Assembly (NCBI RefSeq): GCF_002096845.1
Contig: NZ_NCVK01000060.1
Span: 1 to 64,000 of the forward strand
Source of the DNA: Streptococcus mitis
GTDB lineage: Bacteria > Bacillota > Bacilli > Lactobacillales > Streptococcaceae
Direction: 5' to 3'
Length of the DNA: 64,000 bases
Shown piece after piece: positions 8,798 to 17,093 of the stretch; positions within the stretch are counted from its first letter, which is position 1, and each line of letters starts with the position of its first letter. The position numbers were made by a program, and so were the translations under genes. Below the pieces are notes generated by a model. The model saw only the letters and a program-made list of their open reading frames with translations, did not search any database and was not told the origin of the DNA.

Positions 8798-9714
8798 TGA
8801 ATCAAGAAGAATTAGCTAAAAAATTACTTTCTCCCTCAAAGAACTCTCGTCTAGAGAAACTAGGAAAAGGCTTGACCTTTGCCTGTCTGTCTTTGATTGT
8901 CATCATTGTGGCCATGATTTTGATTTTCGTAGCCCAAAAAGGTCTGTCGACCTTCTTTGTCAATGGGGTCAATATCTTTGATTTCCTTTTTGGCCAAACT
9001 TGGAATCCTTCAGGTAAACAATTTGGTGCCCTTCCCATGATTTTGGGTTCCTTTATTGTCACAATCCTATCAGCCCTTATCGCAACTCCTTTTGCCATTG
9101 GTGCGGCAGTCTTTATGACCGAGGTTTCACCAAAAGGTGCTAGAATCTTGCAACCAGCTATTGAATTGCTAGTTGGGATTCCTTCAGTCGTGTATGGATT
9201 TATCGGTTTGCAGGTCGTAGTTCCCTTTGTCCGAAGTGTCTTTGGTGGAACTGGTTTTGGGATTTTGTCAGGGATTTTTGTTCTCTTTGTCATGATTTTA
9301 CCGACGGTAACCTTTATGACAACGGACAGTTTGCGTGCGGTGCCTCGTCACTACCGCGAAGCTAGTTTGGCTATGGGGGCCACTCGTTGGCAAACCATCT
9401 GGCGTGTGACCTTGAAGGCAGCGCGTTCAGGGATTTTTACAGCAGTGGTCTTTGGAATGGCACGTGCCTTTGGTGAGGCTCTGGCTATTCAGATGGTGGT
9501 CGGAAACTCAGCTGTTGTCCCAACTTCATTGACAACACCTGCTGCAACCTTGACCTCTGTGTTGACCATGGGTATCGGAAATACCGTTATGGGAACAGTT
9601 GATAATAACGTTCTCTGGTCTCTGGCCTTAGTCTTGCTCTTGATGAGTTTGGCCTTCAACAGTGTGATTAAATTGATTACGAAAGAAAGAGGAAAGAAAA
9701 ACTATGCACGCTAA
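8797..9714 (+). CDS. pstC: Phosphate ABC transporter permease PstC
   Basis: The 305-residue inner-membrane protein has six predicted spans. The binding-protein-dependent permease loop (EASLAMGATRWQTIWRV, about residues 185-201) contacts the ATPase. The N-terminal cytoplasmic tail of about 25 residues and the long first loop are usual for PstC. It overlaps pstS by one base and pstA by 11 bp. It forms the phosphate channel together with PstA. Confidence 0.95.
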   Translation: MNQEELAKKLLSPSKNSRLEKLGKGLTFACLSLIVIIVAMILIFVAQKGLSTFFVNGVNIFDFLFGQTWNPSGKQFGALPMILGSFIVTILSALIATPFAIGAAVFMTEVSPKGARILQPAIELLVGIPSVVYGFIGLQVVVPFVRSVFGGTGFGILSGIFVLFVMILPTVTFMTTDSLRAVPRHYREASLAMGATRWQTIWRVTLKAARSGIFTAVVFGMARAFGEALAIQMVVGNSAVVPTSLTTPAATLTSVLTMGIGNTVMGTVDNNVLWSLALVLLLMSLAFNSVIKLITKERGKKNYAR

Positions 9715-10588
9715 GAAATTAGATAAAATTGCAACAGCTGTCCTCTATACGATCGCAGGAATTATTGTTGCCATCTTGGCATCATTGATTCTTTATATCT
9801 TGGTTCGTGGTTTGCCCCACATCTCTTGGTCTTTCTTGACTGGCAAATCATCTTCTTACCAAGCAGGTGGAGGAATCGGAATTCAGCTCTATAATTCCTT
9901 CTTCCTTTTGGTCATTACCTTGATTATCTCTGTACCCTTGTCTATGGGAGCTGGGATTTTCCTAGCTGAATATGCCAAAAAAGGTCCTGTGACCAATTTT
10001 GTCAGAACCTGTATTGAAATCTTGTCTTCACTCCCATCAGTGGTTGTGGGTCTCTTTGGTTACTTGATCTTTGTAGTTCAGTTTGAGTATGGATTTTCAA
10101 TCATTTCAGGTGCCTTGGCCTTGACGGTCTTTAACCTGCCTCAGATGACTCGTAATGTTGAGGACAGTTTGAAACACGTTCACCATACGCAGCGTGAGGC
10201 TGGTCTAGCCCTTGGGATTTCTCGTTGGGAGACAGTGGTCCATGTGGTCATTCCAGAAGCTCTTCCAGGGATTGTAACTGGGGTTGTCTTAGCTTCTGGT
10301 CGCATCTTTGGTGAGGCTGCTGCTCTTATCTATACAGCAGGACAATCCGCTCCAGCTCTGGACTGGTCTAACTGGAATATTCTCAGTGTGACCAGCCCAA
10401 TCTCTATCTTCCGTCAAGCAGAAACCTTGGCTGTCCATATCTGGAAAGTTAATAGTGAAGGAACCATTCCAGATGGAACTATCGTATCAGCAGGTTCTGC
10501 AGCCGTGCTCCTCATCTTTATCCTCATCTTTAACTTTGGAGCCCGTAAACTCGGAAGCTACCTACATAAGAAATTAACTGCTGCCTAA
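9704..10588 (+). CDS. pstA: Phosphate ABC transporter permease PstA
   Basis: The 294-residue permease partner of PstC has about six membrane spans and the EAA loop REAGLALGISRWETVVHV at about residues 165-182. The segment GRIFGEAAALIYTAG is characteristic of PstA. It begins inside the last codons of pstC and is followed, after a clear GGAG site, by the first of two ATPase genes. Confidence 0.95.
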   Translation: MHAKKLDKIATAVLYTIAGIIVAILASLILYILVRGLPHISWSFLTGKSSSYQAGGGIGIQLYNSFFLLVITLIISVPLSMGAGIFLAEYAKKGPVTNFVRTCIEILSSLPSVVVGLFGYLIFVVQFEYGFSIISGALALTVFNLPQMTRNVEDSLKHVHHTQREAGLALGISRWETVVHVVIPEALPGIVTGVVLASGRIFGEAAALIYTAGQSAPALDWSNWNILSVTSPISIFRQAETLAVHIWKVNSEGTIPDGTIVSAGSAAVLLIFILIFNFGARKLGSYLHKKLTAA

Positions 10589-10598
10589 AGGAGAAGCC

Positions 10599-11402
10599 AT
10601 GTCAAAATATAATTGGGATGAAAAGCATATCATCACCTTTCCTGAAGAGAAAGTGGCCCTCTCTACTAAGGATTTACATGTTTACTACGGTAAAAATGAA
10701 TCCATCAAGGGCATCGATATGCAATTTGAAAAAAATAAAATTACGGCCTTAATTGGCCCTTCTGGTTCAGGAAAATCAACCTATCTTCGCAGTCTCAACC
10801 GTATGAATGATACCATTGATATTGCCAAGGTAACAGGTCAAATCCTCTATCAAGGGATTGATGTCAACCGTCCAGAAATCAACGTTTATGAAATGCGTAA
10901 GCACATTGGAATGGTCTTCCAACGCCCAAATCCCTTTGCCAAGTCTATCTATCGCAATATCACTTTTGCCCATGAACGTGCAGGGGTTAAGGACAAGCAA
11001 GTCTTGGATGAAATTGTGGAAACTTCTCTCCGTCAGGCTGCCCTTTGGGACCAGGTCAAAGACGATTTGCACAAGTCAGCCTTGACCCTATCAGGTGGTC
11101 AGCAGCAACGTCTCTGTATCGCTCGTGCTATCTCTGTTAAACCAGATATTCTCTTGATGGATGAGCCGGCATCAGCCTTGGATCCGATTGCGACTGCTCA
11201 ACTTGAAGAAACCATGTTGGAGTTGAAGAAGGATTTTACCATCATCATCGTGACCCACAGTATGCAGCAGGCTGCGCGTGCTAGTGATTACACAGGGTTT
11301 TTCTACTTGGGTGACTTGATTGAGTATGATAAGACCTCTAATATTTTCCAAAATGCCAAACTACAGTCAACCAATGACTACGTAACAGGACACTTTGGAT
11401 AG
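10599..11402 (+). CDS. pstB1: Phosphate ABC transporter ATPase PstB, copy 1
   Basis: The 267-residue ATPase has all catalytic elements: Walker [10 protein letters not shown] (about residue 51), Q-loop VFQRPNPF, signature LSGGQQQR, Walker B LLMDEPASALDP with the catalytic Glu, and the H-loop VTHSMQQ. Compared with copy 2 it carries an N-terminal extension of about 17 residues. Two adjacent pstB genes serve a single PstC/PstA pair, so a PstB1-PstB2 heterodimer is likely. The start has AAAGGAG at good spacing. Confidence 0.95.
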   Translation: MSKYNWDEKHIITFPEEKVALSTKDLHVYYGKNESIKGIDMQFEKNKITALIGPSGSGKSTYLRSLNRMNDTIDIAKVTGQILYQGIDVNRPEINVYEMRKHIGMVFQRPNPFAKSIYRNITFAHERAGVKDKQVLDEIVETSLRQAALWDQVKDDLHKSALTLSGGQQQRLCIARAISVKPDILLMDEPASALDPIATAQLEETMLELKKDFTIIIVTHSMQQAARASDYTGFFYLGDLIEYDKTSNIFQNAKLQSTNDYVTGHFG

Positions 11403-11414
11403 AAAGGAAACAGT

Positions 11415-12173
11415 ATGACAGAAGCGATTTTACAGGTGTCAGACCTGTCCGTTTACTACAATCAAAAAAAGGCCTTGAATAGTGTTTCTCTATCTTTCCA
11501 ACCTAAGGAAATTACAGCCTTGATTGGTCCATCTGGATCAGGGAAGTCAACTCTCCTCAAGGCTATCAACCGCATGGGGGATCTCAATCCAGAGGTGACC
11601 ACAACTGGTTCGGTGGTTTACAACGGTCACAATATTTACAGCCCACGTACAGATACAGTTGAATTGCGTAAGGAAATCGGAATGGTTTTCCAACAACCAA
11701 ACCCCTTCCCTATGTCTATCTACGAAAATGTTGTTTACGGACTTCGTATCAATGGAGTGAAGGATAAGCAGGTTCTGGATGAAGCGGTAGAAAAAGCCTT
11801 GCAGCGTGCTTCTATCTGGGATGAGGTCAAGGATCGCCTGCATGATTCAGCTATCGGGCTTTCAGGTGGACAACAGCAACGTGTCTGCGTTGCCCGTGTC
11901 TTGGCAACCAGTCCTAAAATCATTCTCTTGGATGAACCGACTTCAGCCTTGGACCCTATCTCGGCCGGTAAGATTGAGGAAACCTTGTATGGTCTAAAAG
12001 ATAAATACACCATGCTCTTGGTTACGCGTTCCATGCAACAAGCCTCTCGTATATCTGACAAGACAGGATTTTTCCTAGATGGAGATTTGATTGAGTTTAA
12101 CGATACCAAGAAGATGTTCCTCAACCCACAACACAAGGAAACAGAAGATTATATTTCAGGAAAATTTGGATAA
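11415..12173 (+). CDS. pstB2: Phosphate ABC transporter ATPase PstB, copy 2 (H-loop His replaced)
   Basis: The 252-residue paralog of PstB1 keeps Walker [10 protein letters not shown], the Q-loop VFQQPNPF, signature LSGGQQQR and Walker [12 protein letters not shown]. The H-loop reads VTRSMQQ, with Arg (CGT, 12027-12029, residue 205) where PstB1 has His. In ABC ATPases this His contacts the ATP gamma phosphate, so this nucleotide site may be impaired; asymmetric ABC dimers with one weak site are known. It lies 12 bp after pstB1 and just before phoU. Role: energising phosphate uptake, probably as a heterodimer. Confidence 0.94.
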   Translation: MTEAILQVSDLSVYYNQKKALNSVSLSFQPKEITALIGPSGSGKSTLLKAINRMGDLNPEVTTTGSVVYNGHNIYSPRTDTVELRKEIGMVFQQPNPFPMSIYENVVYGLRINGVKDKQVLDEAVEKALQRASIWDEVKDRLHDSAIGLSGGQQQRVCVARVLATSPKIILLDEPTSALDPISAGKIEETLYGLKDKYTMLLVTRSMQQASRISDKTGFFLDGDLIEFNDTKKMFLNPQHKETEDYISGKFG

Positions 12174-12184
12174 GGAGATAAATG

Positions 12185-12838
12185 ATGTTACGTTCTCAAT
12201 TTGAGGAAGATTTAGAGAAATTGCACAACCAGTTCTATGCTATGGGACAAGAAGTGCTATCCCAAATCAATCGTACAGTGCGTGCCTTTGTTACGCATGA
12301 CCGTGATTTGGCCAAGGAAGTCATCGAAGACGATGTAGAAGTAAACGAATACGAAGTGAAATTGGAGAAGAAATCATTTGAAATGATTGCCCTTCAACAA
12401 CCGGTTTCTCAAGACCTACGCACCGTTTTAACAGTTCTCAAGGCTGTATCTGACTTGGAACGTATGGGGGACCATGCTGTTTCTATTGCTAAAGCGGCAA
12501 TTCGTATGAAGGGGGAGCAACGCATCCCAGCGGTTGAAGAAGAAATCAAGAGAATGGGGCGCGATGTCAAGAATTTCGTTGAAGCAGCCCTGGAACTCTA
12601 TCTGAATGGTTCAGTGGATCAGGCCTATGAAGTAGCAGCTATGGACGAAAAAATCAACCATTACTTTGATAGCATTCGTGACTTGGCTACAGAAGAAATC
12701 AAGAAAAATCCTGATGCCATTGTTACAGGTCGTGATTATTTCCAAGTGATTGCCTTCTTGGAACGTATTGGAGACTATGCCAAGAATATCTGTGAATGGG
12801 TTGTTTACTTTGAAACAGGTAAGATTGTCGAACTATAA
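12185..12838 (+). CDS. phoU: Phosphate transport regulator PhoU
   Basis: The product of about 217 residues is all-helical with two repeated halves containing the PhoU metal-site motifs around DLERMGDHA (about residue 95) and FLERIGDYAKN (about residue 195). PhoU links the state of the Pst transporter to phosphate signalling and restrains uptake. ATG 12185 is preferred over ATG 12182 because the GGAG at 12174-12177 is then 7 nt away. It is the last gene of the pst operon, with a terminator 18 bp downstream. Confidence 0.93.
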   Translation: MLRSQFEEDLEKLHNQFYAMGQEVLSQINRTVRAFVTHDRDLAKEVIEDDVEVNEYEVKLEKKSFEMIALQQPVSQDLRTVLTVLKAVSDLERMGDHAVSIAKAAIRMKGEQRIPAVEEEIKRMGRDVKNFVEAALELYLNGSVDQAYEVAAMDEKINHYFDSIRDLATEEIKKNPDAIVTGRDYFQVIAFLERIGDYAKNICEWVVYFETGKIVEL

Positions 12839-12856
12839 AGCAGGTTCATCCTGTAT

Positions 12857-12894
12857 AAAAAGGAGCTTGAAATCAACAGATAGCTCCTTTTCTT
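12857..12894 (+). terminator. Terminator of the pst operon
   Basis: AAAAGGAGCT at 12857-12866 pairs perfectly with AGCTCCTTTT at 12882-12891. The U-rich tail is short and partly inside the stem. Confidence 0.75.
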
Positions 12895-12935
12895 GAATGA
12901 AAAAAATATTTTTAAGATAAAAATTCAAAAAACAC

Positions 12936-12964
12936 TTGACAAGCAACTTGAATAGCGTTATAAT
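12936..12964 (+). promoter_or_regulatory. Consensus sigma-A promoter of the amino-acid binding lipoprotein gene
   Basis: A perfect TTGACA (12936-12941), a 17-bp spacer and a perfect TATAAT (12959-12964) stand about 31 bp before the ATG. This is the best-matching sigma-70-type promoter in the window and predicts strong expression unless repressed. Confidence 0.85.
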
Positions 12965-12995
12965 TATACAAAATTAATAGAGAGGTTGTTTATTT

Positions 12996-13811
12996 ATGAA
13001 ATCAAAAAAATGGATATTTGTTTTATGTAGTTTTCTTGCAAGTTTCTTTTTAGTAGCTTGCCAGTCGGGTTCTAATGGTTCTCAGTCAGCTGTTGAAGCC
13101 ATTAAGCAAAAGGGGAAATTAGTTGTGGCGACCAGTCCTGACTATGCACCTTTTGAATTTCAATCTTTAGTTGACGGAAAAAACCAGGTAGTCGGTGCGG
13201 ATATTGATATGGCTCAAGCTATCGCTGATGAACTTGGGGTGAAGTTAGAAATTTCAAGCATGAGTTTTGACAACGTCTTGACCAGTCTTCAAACTGGTAA
13301 GGCTGATCTAGCAGTTGCGGGAATTAGCGCTACTGACGAGAGAAAAGAAGTCTTTGACTTTTCAATCCCTTACTATGAAAACAAGATTAGTTTCTTGGTT
13401 CGTAAGGCTGATGTAGAAAAATACAAGGATTTAACTAGCCTTGAAAGTGCTAATATTGCAGCCCAAAAAGGGACTGTTCCAGAAGCTATGGTCAAGGAAC
13501 AATTGCCAAAAGCTCAATTGACTTCCCTAGCTAATATGGGTGAAGCAGTTAATGAATTGCAGGCTGGAAAAGTTGATGCTGTTCACATGGATGAGCCAGT
13601 TGCCCTTAGCTATGCTGCTAAAAATGCAGACCTAGCTGTCGCAACTGTCAGCTTGAAGATGAAGGATGGCGAAGCTAATGCAGTTGCCCTTAGAAAAAAT
13701 AGTGCTGATTTGAAAGAAGTGGTGGACAAGGTCATCCAAAAACTCAAGGATGACGGTACCTACCAAAAATATCTTGAAAAAGCGGCAACCTTAACAGAAG
13801 TTGAACAATAA
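12996..13811 (+). CDS. Polar amino-acid ABC transporter substrate-binding lipoprotein (orphan)
   Basis: The 271-residue protein of the SBP_bac_3 family (PF00497) has a signal peptide ending in the lipobox LVAC, with the modified Cys at about residue 22. TSPDYAPFEF marks the start of the binding lobe, and the GKADLAVAG region belongs to the hinge and ligand site. It binds a polar amino acid outside the membrane. No permease or ATPase gene is next to it, and it has its own promoter and terminator. Amino-acid permease and ATPase genes without a binding protein occur at 45785-47202; pairing the two is inference. Confidence 0.9.
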   Translation: MKSKKWIFVLCSFLASFFLVACQSGSNGSQSAVEAIKQKGKLVVATSPDYAPFEFQSLVDGKNQVVGADIDMAQAIADELGVKLEISSMSFDNVLTSLQTGKADLAVAGISATDERKEVFDFSIPYYENKISFLVRKADVEKYKDLTSLESANIAAQKGTVPEAMVKEQLPKAQLTSLANMGEAVNELQAGKVDAVHMDEPVALSYAAKNADLAVATVSLKMKDGEANAVALRKNSADLKEVVDKVIQKLKDDGTYQKYLEKAATLTEVEQ

Positions 13812-13814
13812 GAA

Positions 13815-13850
13815 AAAAGCAGAGTTGGAAGTCATTCCAATTCTGCTTTT
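13815..13850. terminator. Bidirectional terminator between convergent genes
   Basis: A 16-bp stem (AAAAGCAGAGTTGGAA with TTCCAATTCTGCTTTT, one mismatch) has A and T runs on both sides. The 3' end of the MocR gene on the minus strand reaches into the stem. Confidence 0.75.
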
Positions 13851-15103
13851 AAATAGTTTAAAACCTTTTCCAGATTCTCTAAGGACACCTTGGCAAATTG
13901 ATAAGGGCAGGCATCCAAGTAAGCCTCCTCAAAGAAGTCCAATTTCAGCTGACTGTGTTTGAGACTAGCAATTTTAGGATACTGTCTCAGGTCTAGTAAT
14001 AAACCATCGTGTAGGGGAAAGTGAGGGAGGGGACAAGGAGTTGTGGTTAAACTTTTCTCGATTTGCTTCTGGTAAGTTTCTTGATTGTTCAAGCGAGCTA
14101 GCCGATTTTTTTCAAATAATTGACTGTCGATATAGAGTGATAAGGCCTTTTGCATGATGAGGTTGCTATCGTAATCTAGGATATTTTTGTAGGCCACAAA
14201 GGATTCCTTGATAGCATTTGGAAGGATGAGTGCTGTTATCCGCAGGGCTGGAAAGAGGCTGGTTGAGAAGGACTTGATATAAATGACGCGCTCCTCTGTA
14301 TCTAGATAGTGGAAGGTCTGGCCCTTTTTAGAGTCCAAATCCCCCAGATAGTCGTCCTCTACGATATAGATTCCATACTTGGCAGCTAAGTCAAGAATAG
14401 CCCGTTTGTCCTGCTCTGAATAGGAATGTCCCAGAGGATAGTGAAAACGAGGAATGGTATAGAAAAACTTAATTTTTCCTGTTTTGAAATGGCCTTCCAA
14501 TTCCTCCATGTCAATCCCAGCTATGCCTCGTTCGATCGTTTGATAATCCAGACCTTGAGCAATCAAGAGGCGATTCATCCGATGGTAGGTCGGCTGTTCC
14601 ACCAAGATTTCCTTAGCTTGACTAGGAAAGGAAATTTGAGAGAGGATAAACAAGGCTTGTTGGGTTCCAGAAGTCAATACCAGTTGGTCTGCCTTGCAGT
14701 AGAGGGCTTGGTCAAAGAGGAGTTTATGAATGGACTGTCTTAGGTCTTCTAATCCTTCTTGGTTATCATAGTAGTTGAAGAGGTAGTTTTCCCGGCCAAT
14801 CAAGGTTTCATTGACACAGAGTCGGAAATCGTCATAGGCACTGGCATGTTCGTCAGTGACTTCGATTTCTAGATCCTGGTGTTGCCCTTGTTCTAGGACA
14901 TAGTAACCACTATGGGGCTTGGCATAGAGGTATTGTTCGTGCCGTAATTCCAACAGGGCTCGTTGGACAGTATCCTTGCTACAGTGGAAGTCAAGGCTCA
15001 GTTGACGGATAGAAGGCAGGCGACTACCCGTCGGAAAGCGTCCAGACTCGATGCCATTTTTCAGATAGGAAACGACCTCTTGGTACTTGCTTTGTTTCTT
15101 CAT
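13832..15103 (-). CDS. MocR-type GntR/aminotransferase fusion transcriptional regulator
   Basis: The product (about 423 residues) has an N-terminal GntR winged helix-turn-helix (GSRLPSIRQLSLDFHCSKDTVQRALLE region, about residues 25-55). It is joined to a fold type I aminotransferase-like domain with VEDDYLGDLD and the PLP-lysine region IYIKSFSTSLFPALRI. MocR proteins sense PLP-linked metabolites and control amino-sugar, vitamin B6 or amino-acid genes. ATG 15103, 4-5 nt after GAGG, is preferred; an in-frame GTG at 15115 is the alternative. It is transcribed divergently from budA. The ligand and target are unknown. Confidence 0.88.
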   Translation of the reverse strand: MKKQSKYQEVVSYLKNGIESGRFPTGSRLPSIRQLSLDFHCSKDTVQRALLELRHEQYLYAKPHSGYYVLEQGQHQDLEIEVTDEHASAYDDFRLCVNETLIGRENYLFNYYDNQEGLEDLRQSIHKLLFDQALYCKADQLVLTSGTQQALFILSQISFPSQAKEILVEQPTYHRMNRLLIAQGLDYQTIERGIAGIDMEELEGHFKTGKIKFFYTIPRFHYPLGHSYSEQDKRAILDLAAKYGIYIVEDDYLGDLDSKKGQTFHYLDTEERVIYIKSFSTSLFPALRITALILPNAIKESFVAYKNILDYDSNLIMQKALSLYIDSQLFEKNRLARLNNQETYQKQIEKSLTTTPCPLPHFPLHDGLLLDLRQYPKIASLKHSQLKLDFFEEAYLDACPYQFAKVSLENLEKVLNYLKAELE

Positions 15104-15128
15104 TCCAGACCTCACTTGATTTTGTTAC

Positions 15129-15157
15129 ATTGTACCCTTTTTTTTCCTTCTTGGCAA
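15129..15157 (-). promoter_or_regulatory. Promoter of the MocR-type gene
   Basis: Read on the minus strand: TTGCCA, 17-bp spacer, TACAAT, ending about 26 bp before the ATG. It lies back to back with the budA promoter. Confidence 0.6.
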
Positions 15158-15177
15158 TGTCTAGAGTGTTTCTCTCG

Positions 15178-15206
15178 TTCACATCTAGGGGTAAATGTGG
15201 TATACT
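15178..15206 (+). promoter_or_regulatory. Upstream promoter of budA
   Basis: TTCACA (15178-15183), 17-bp spacer, TGgTATACT (extended -10, 15198-15206). A transcript from here would pass through the whole BOX element before reaching budA, giving a leader of about 270 nt. The MocR promoter starts only about 20 bp away, so the regulator may act here; no operator is evident. Confidence 0.6.
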
Positions 15207-15227
15207 TAGGAGTAACATTTATAGAAT

Positions 15228-15470
15228 AATACTCTTCGAAAATCTCTTCAAACCACGTCAGCTTCGCCTTGCTGTAGATATGGTTACTGACTTCGTCAGT
15301 TTTATCCACAACCTCAAAACAGTGTTTTGAGCTGACTTCGTCAGTCTTATCTACAACCTCAAAGCAGTGTTTTGAGCTGACTTCGTCAGTCTTATCTACA
15401 ACCTCAAAGCAGTGCTTTGAGCAACCTGTAGCTCGCTTCCTAGTTTGACCTTTGATTTTCATTGAGTATA
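15228..15470 (+). repeat. BOX element, boxA-boxB x3-boxC
   Basis: This is a full mitis-group BOX repeat. BoxA begins with AATACTCTTCGAAAATC at about 15228. Three tandem 45-bp boxB units follow at 15287-15331, 15332-15376 and 15377-15421 (each with CTGACTTCGTCAG). BoxC ends at ATTGAGTATA (15470). BOX elements are non-autonomous repeats that can fold into RNA hairpins and affect neighbouring genes. It fills the budA 5' leader and ends 16 bp before the gene. Confidence 0.93.
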
Positions 15471-15472
15471 AC
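15445..15472 (+). promoter_or_regulatory. Promoter-like sequence inside boxC, next to budA
   Basis: TTGACC, 16-bp spacer, TATAAC spans the boxC end. Other BOX copies in the window have TTGCTC at the -35 position (for example near 41642), so two substitutions here improve the match to TTGACA. The predicted start lies less than 10 nt before the budA ATG. Confidence 0.45.
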
Positions 15473-15486
15473 AGACAAGAAAGTGA

Positions 15487-16218
15487 ATGGATAAGAACGT
15501 GCAGGAACCAGTGAAATTATTTCAATACAATACCCTTGGAGCCTTGATGGCTGGCCTTTATGGTGGTACCATGACAGTGGGAGAATTGCTAGAGCATGGT
15601 GACCTTGGTTTGGGAACCTTGGATTCTATTGATGGGGAATTGATTGTATTGGATGGCAAGGCCTATCAGGCCAAAGGCTCAGGAGAGCAACCGGAAATTG
15701 TAGAAGTGTCACCAGATGCCCTTATTCCTTACGCAGCAGTGGTACCTCATCAGGCAGAGGTCATTTTCCGCCAGCGCTTTGAGATGACGGACAAGGAATT
15801 GGAAGAGCGAATTGAGTCTTATTATGATGGGGAAAATCTTTTCCGCTCTATCAAGATTCGGGGGGAATTTTCGCATATGCATGTACGCATGATTCCCAAG
15901 TCGACACCAGATACCAAGTTTGCTGAGGTCGCAACCCATCAACCGGAATATAGTCGTGACAATGTGGCGGGAACCATCGTTGGTTTCTGGACGCCTGAGA
16001 TTTTCCATGGGGTTAGTGTGGCAGGCTACCATCTGCACTTCATTTCAGATGATTTGACCTTCGGTGGACATGTCATGGACTTTGTCATCAAGGAAGGGAT
16101 TATCGAGGTGGGAGCAGTTGACCAGTTGGACCAACGTTTCCCAGTCCAAGATCGTCAATACTTGTTTGCTAAGTTCAATGTTGACGAGATGAAAAAAGAT
16201 ATTGAAAAGGCGGAATAG
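15487..16218 (+). CDS. budA: Alpha-acetolactate decarboxylase
   Basis: The 243-residue protein has the zinc-site segment GYHLHFISDDLTFGGH (about residues 180-195) with the three His ligands of acetolactate decarboxylase, and the N-terminal YNTLGALMAGLYGG typical of the family. It converts 2-acetolactate to acetoin, diverting excess pyruvate and sparing the cell acid. The ribosome-binding site is poor (GACAAGAAAGTG). A BOX element stands directly upstream. The next gene follows after 9 bp with a good GGAG site, so the two are probably cotranscribed. Confidence 0.93.
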   Translation: MDKNVQEPVKLFQYNTLGALMAGLYGGTMTVGELLEHGDLGLGTLDSIDGELIVLDGKAYQAKGSGEQPEIVEVSPDALIPYAAVVPHQAEVIFRQRFEMTDKELEERIESYYDGENLFRSIKIRGEFSHMHVRMIPKSTPDTKFAEVATHQPEYSRDNVAGTIVGFWTPEIFHGVSVAGYHLHFISDDLTFGGHVMDFVIKEGIIEVGAVDQLDQRFPVQDRQYLFAKFNVDEMKKDIEKAE

Positions 16219-16227
16219 GAGAAGAAA

Positions 16228-16980
16228 ATGACCATTCATATTATCATTACCATGTTGCTGTTGCTGGCTTTCTTGATAGGAAGCATTTGGTATGCCAAAA
16301 AGAAACACCAGATTAATCTAGCTGTCTTGGGCTTGGGGGCTGTTGCCTTCTTTGTCTCTTCACAGATTTTAGAAAAACTGGTGCATATCTTGGTTTTGCA
16401 TCCTCAAAAAGACGGTAGTATTGCCCTCTTGCAAGACCATCCGCTTGTCTATATCATCTATGGCCTAGCCATGGCAGCATTTTTTGAGGAAACAGCTCGT
16501 CTTGTTTTCTTCAAATGGTTGGAGAAAAAGAGAAGTTTGGAAAAGGCAGACGCTTTAGCCTATGGACTGGGGCATGGTGGCTTGGAGTTGATTTTCCTAG
16601 GTCTTACTAGCCTCGTCAATCTCTACATAGTTCTTTCGGCAGTTCAAACTCAGAATCCACAGGTCATGCAATTGCTGTCTGAAAATATGTTGAAAACTAT
16701 TCAGTCGCTATCAGTCTGGCAGATTTATTTGCTTGGTTTTGAGAGAATCTTGGCCCTAGGTTTCCAATTACTCTTGACTGTTTGGGTTTACCAAGCTGTT
16801 CGCCAGAAGAAATGGATTTATCTCCTAGCAGCCTATGGCCTACATGCCTTCTTTGACCTAGCACCATCTCTAGTCCAAGTTGGTTGGCTGACAAGTCCTG
16901 TCTTGGTGGAAGTTGTCCTAGCACTTGAACTTGTTCTGGTTGCCTATGGAACAAAGGCAATCTTTTGTAAAAAATCATAA
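16228..16980 (+). CDS. YhfC-family intramembrane metalloprotease-like protein
   Basis: The 250-residue membrane protein has about seven spans. It carries FFEETARLVFF (EExxR, about residues 90-94), GHGGLEL (about residue 113) and a C-terminal HAFFDLAP, the motif order of the YhfC/CAAX-protease-like family (PF10086). Whether it cleaves proteins is unknown. It sits behind budA with a 9-bp gap and before its own terminator. Confidence 0.75.
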   Translation: MTIHIIITMLLLLAFLIGSIWYAKKKHQINLAVLGLGAVAFFVSSQILEKLVHILVLHPQKDGSIALLQDHPLVYIIYGLAMAAFFEETARLVFFKWLEKKRSLEKADALAYGLGHGGLELIFLGLTSLVNLYIVLSAVQTQNPQVMQLLSENMLKTIQSLSVWQIYLLGFERILALGFQLLLTVWVYQAVRQKKWIYLLAAYGLHAFFDLAPSLVQVGWLTSPVLVEVVLALELVLVAYGTKAIFCKKS

Positions 16981-17007
16981 GAAAAGGGGGAAACCTCTTT
17001 TTCTTAT
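16977..17007 (+). terminator. Terminator-like hairpin after the YhfC gene
   Basis: ATAAGAAAAGGGG pairs imperfectly with CCTCTTTTTCTTAT around a short loop. No long T run follows the stem, so termination may be partial. Confidence 0.55.
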
Positions 17008-17055
17008 GCAAAATCCAAACAAGGTCTTTTTATGGTCGTCAAATGTCTCTAAAAA

Positions 17056-17064
17056 TGGTATAAT
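17056..17064 (+). promoter_or_regulatory. Extended -10 promoter of murB
   Basis: TGgTATAAT lies 29 bp before the murB ATG, followed by a normal leader with AAGGAAGAG. Confidence 0.7.
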
Positions 17065-17093
17065 GGAATGAATTTTGTAAAAGGAAGAGTGAC

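Noticed and set aside
15287-15421. Three 45-bp direct repeats as a possible CRISPR
   Set aside because: The units are contiguous with no spacers and are flanked by boxA and boxC, so this is a BOX element. No cas genes occur.
15112-15462. Minus-strand frame with a repeated KHCFEVVDKTDEV segment
   Set aside because: The protein repeats are only the 45-bp boxB units translated backwards; BOX elements are non-coding.
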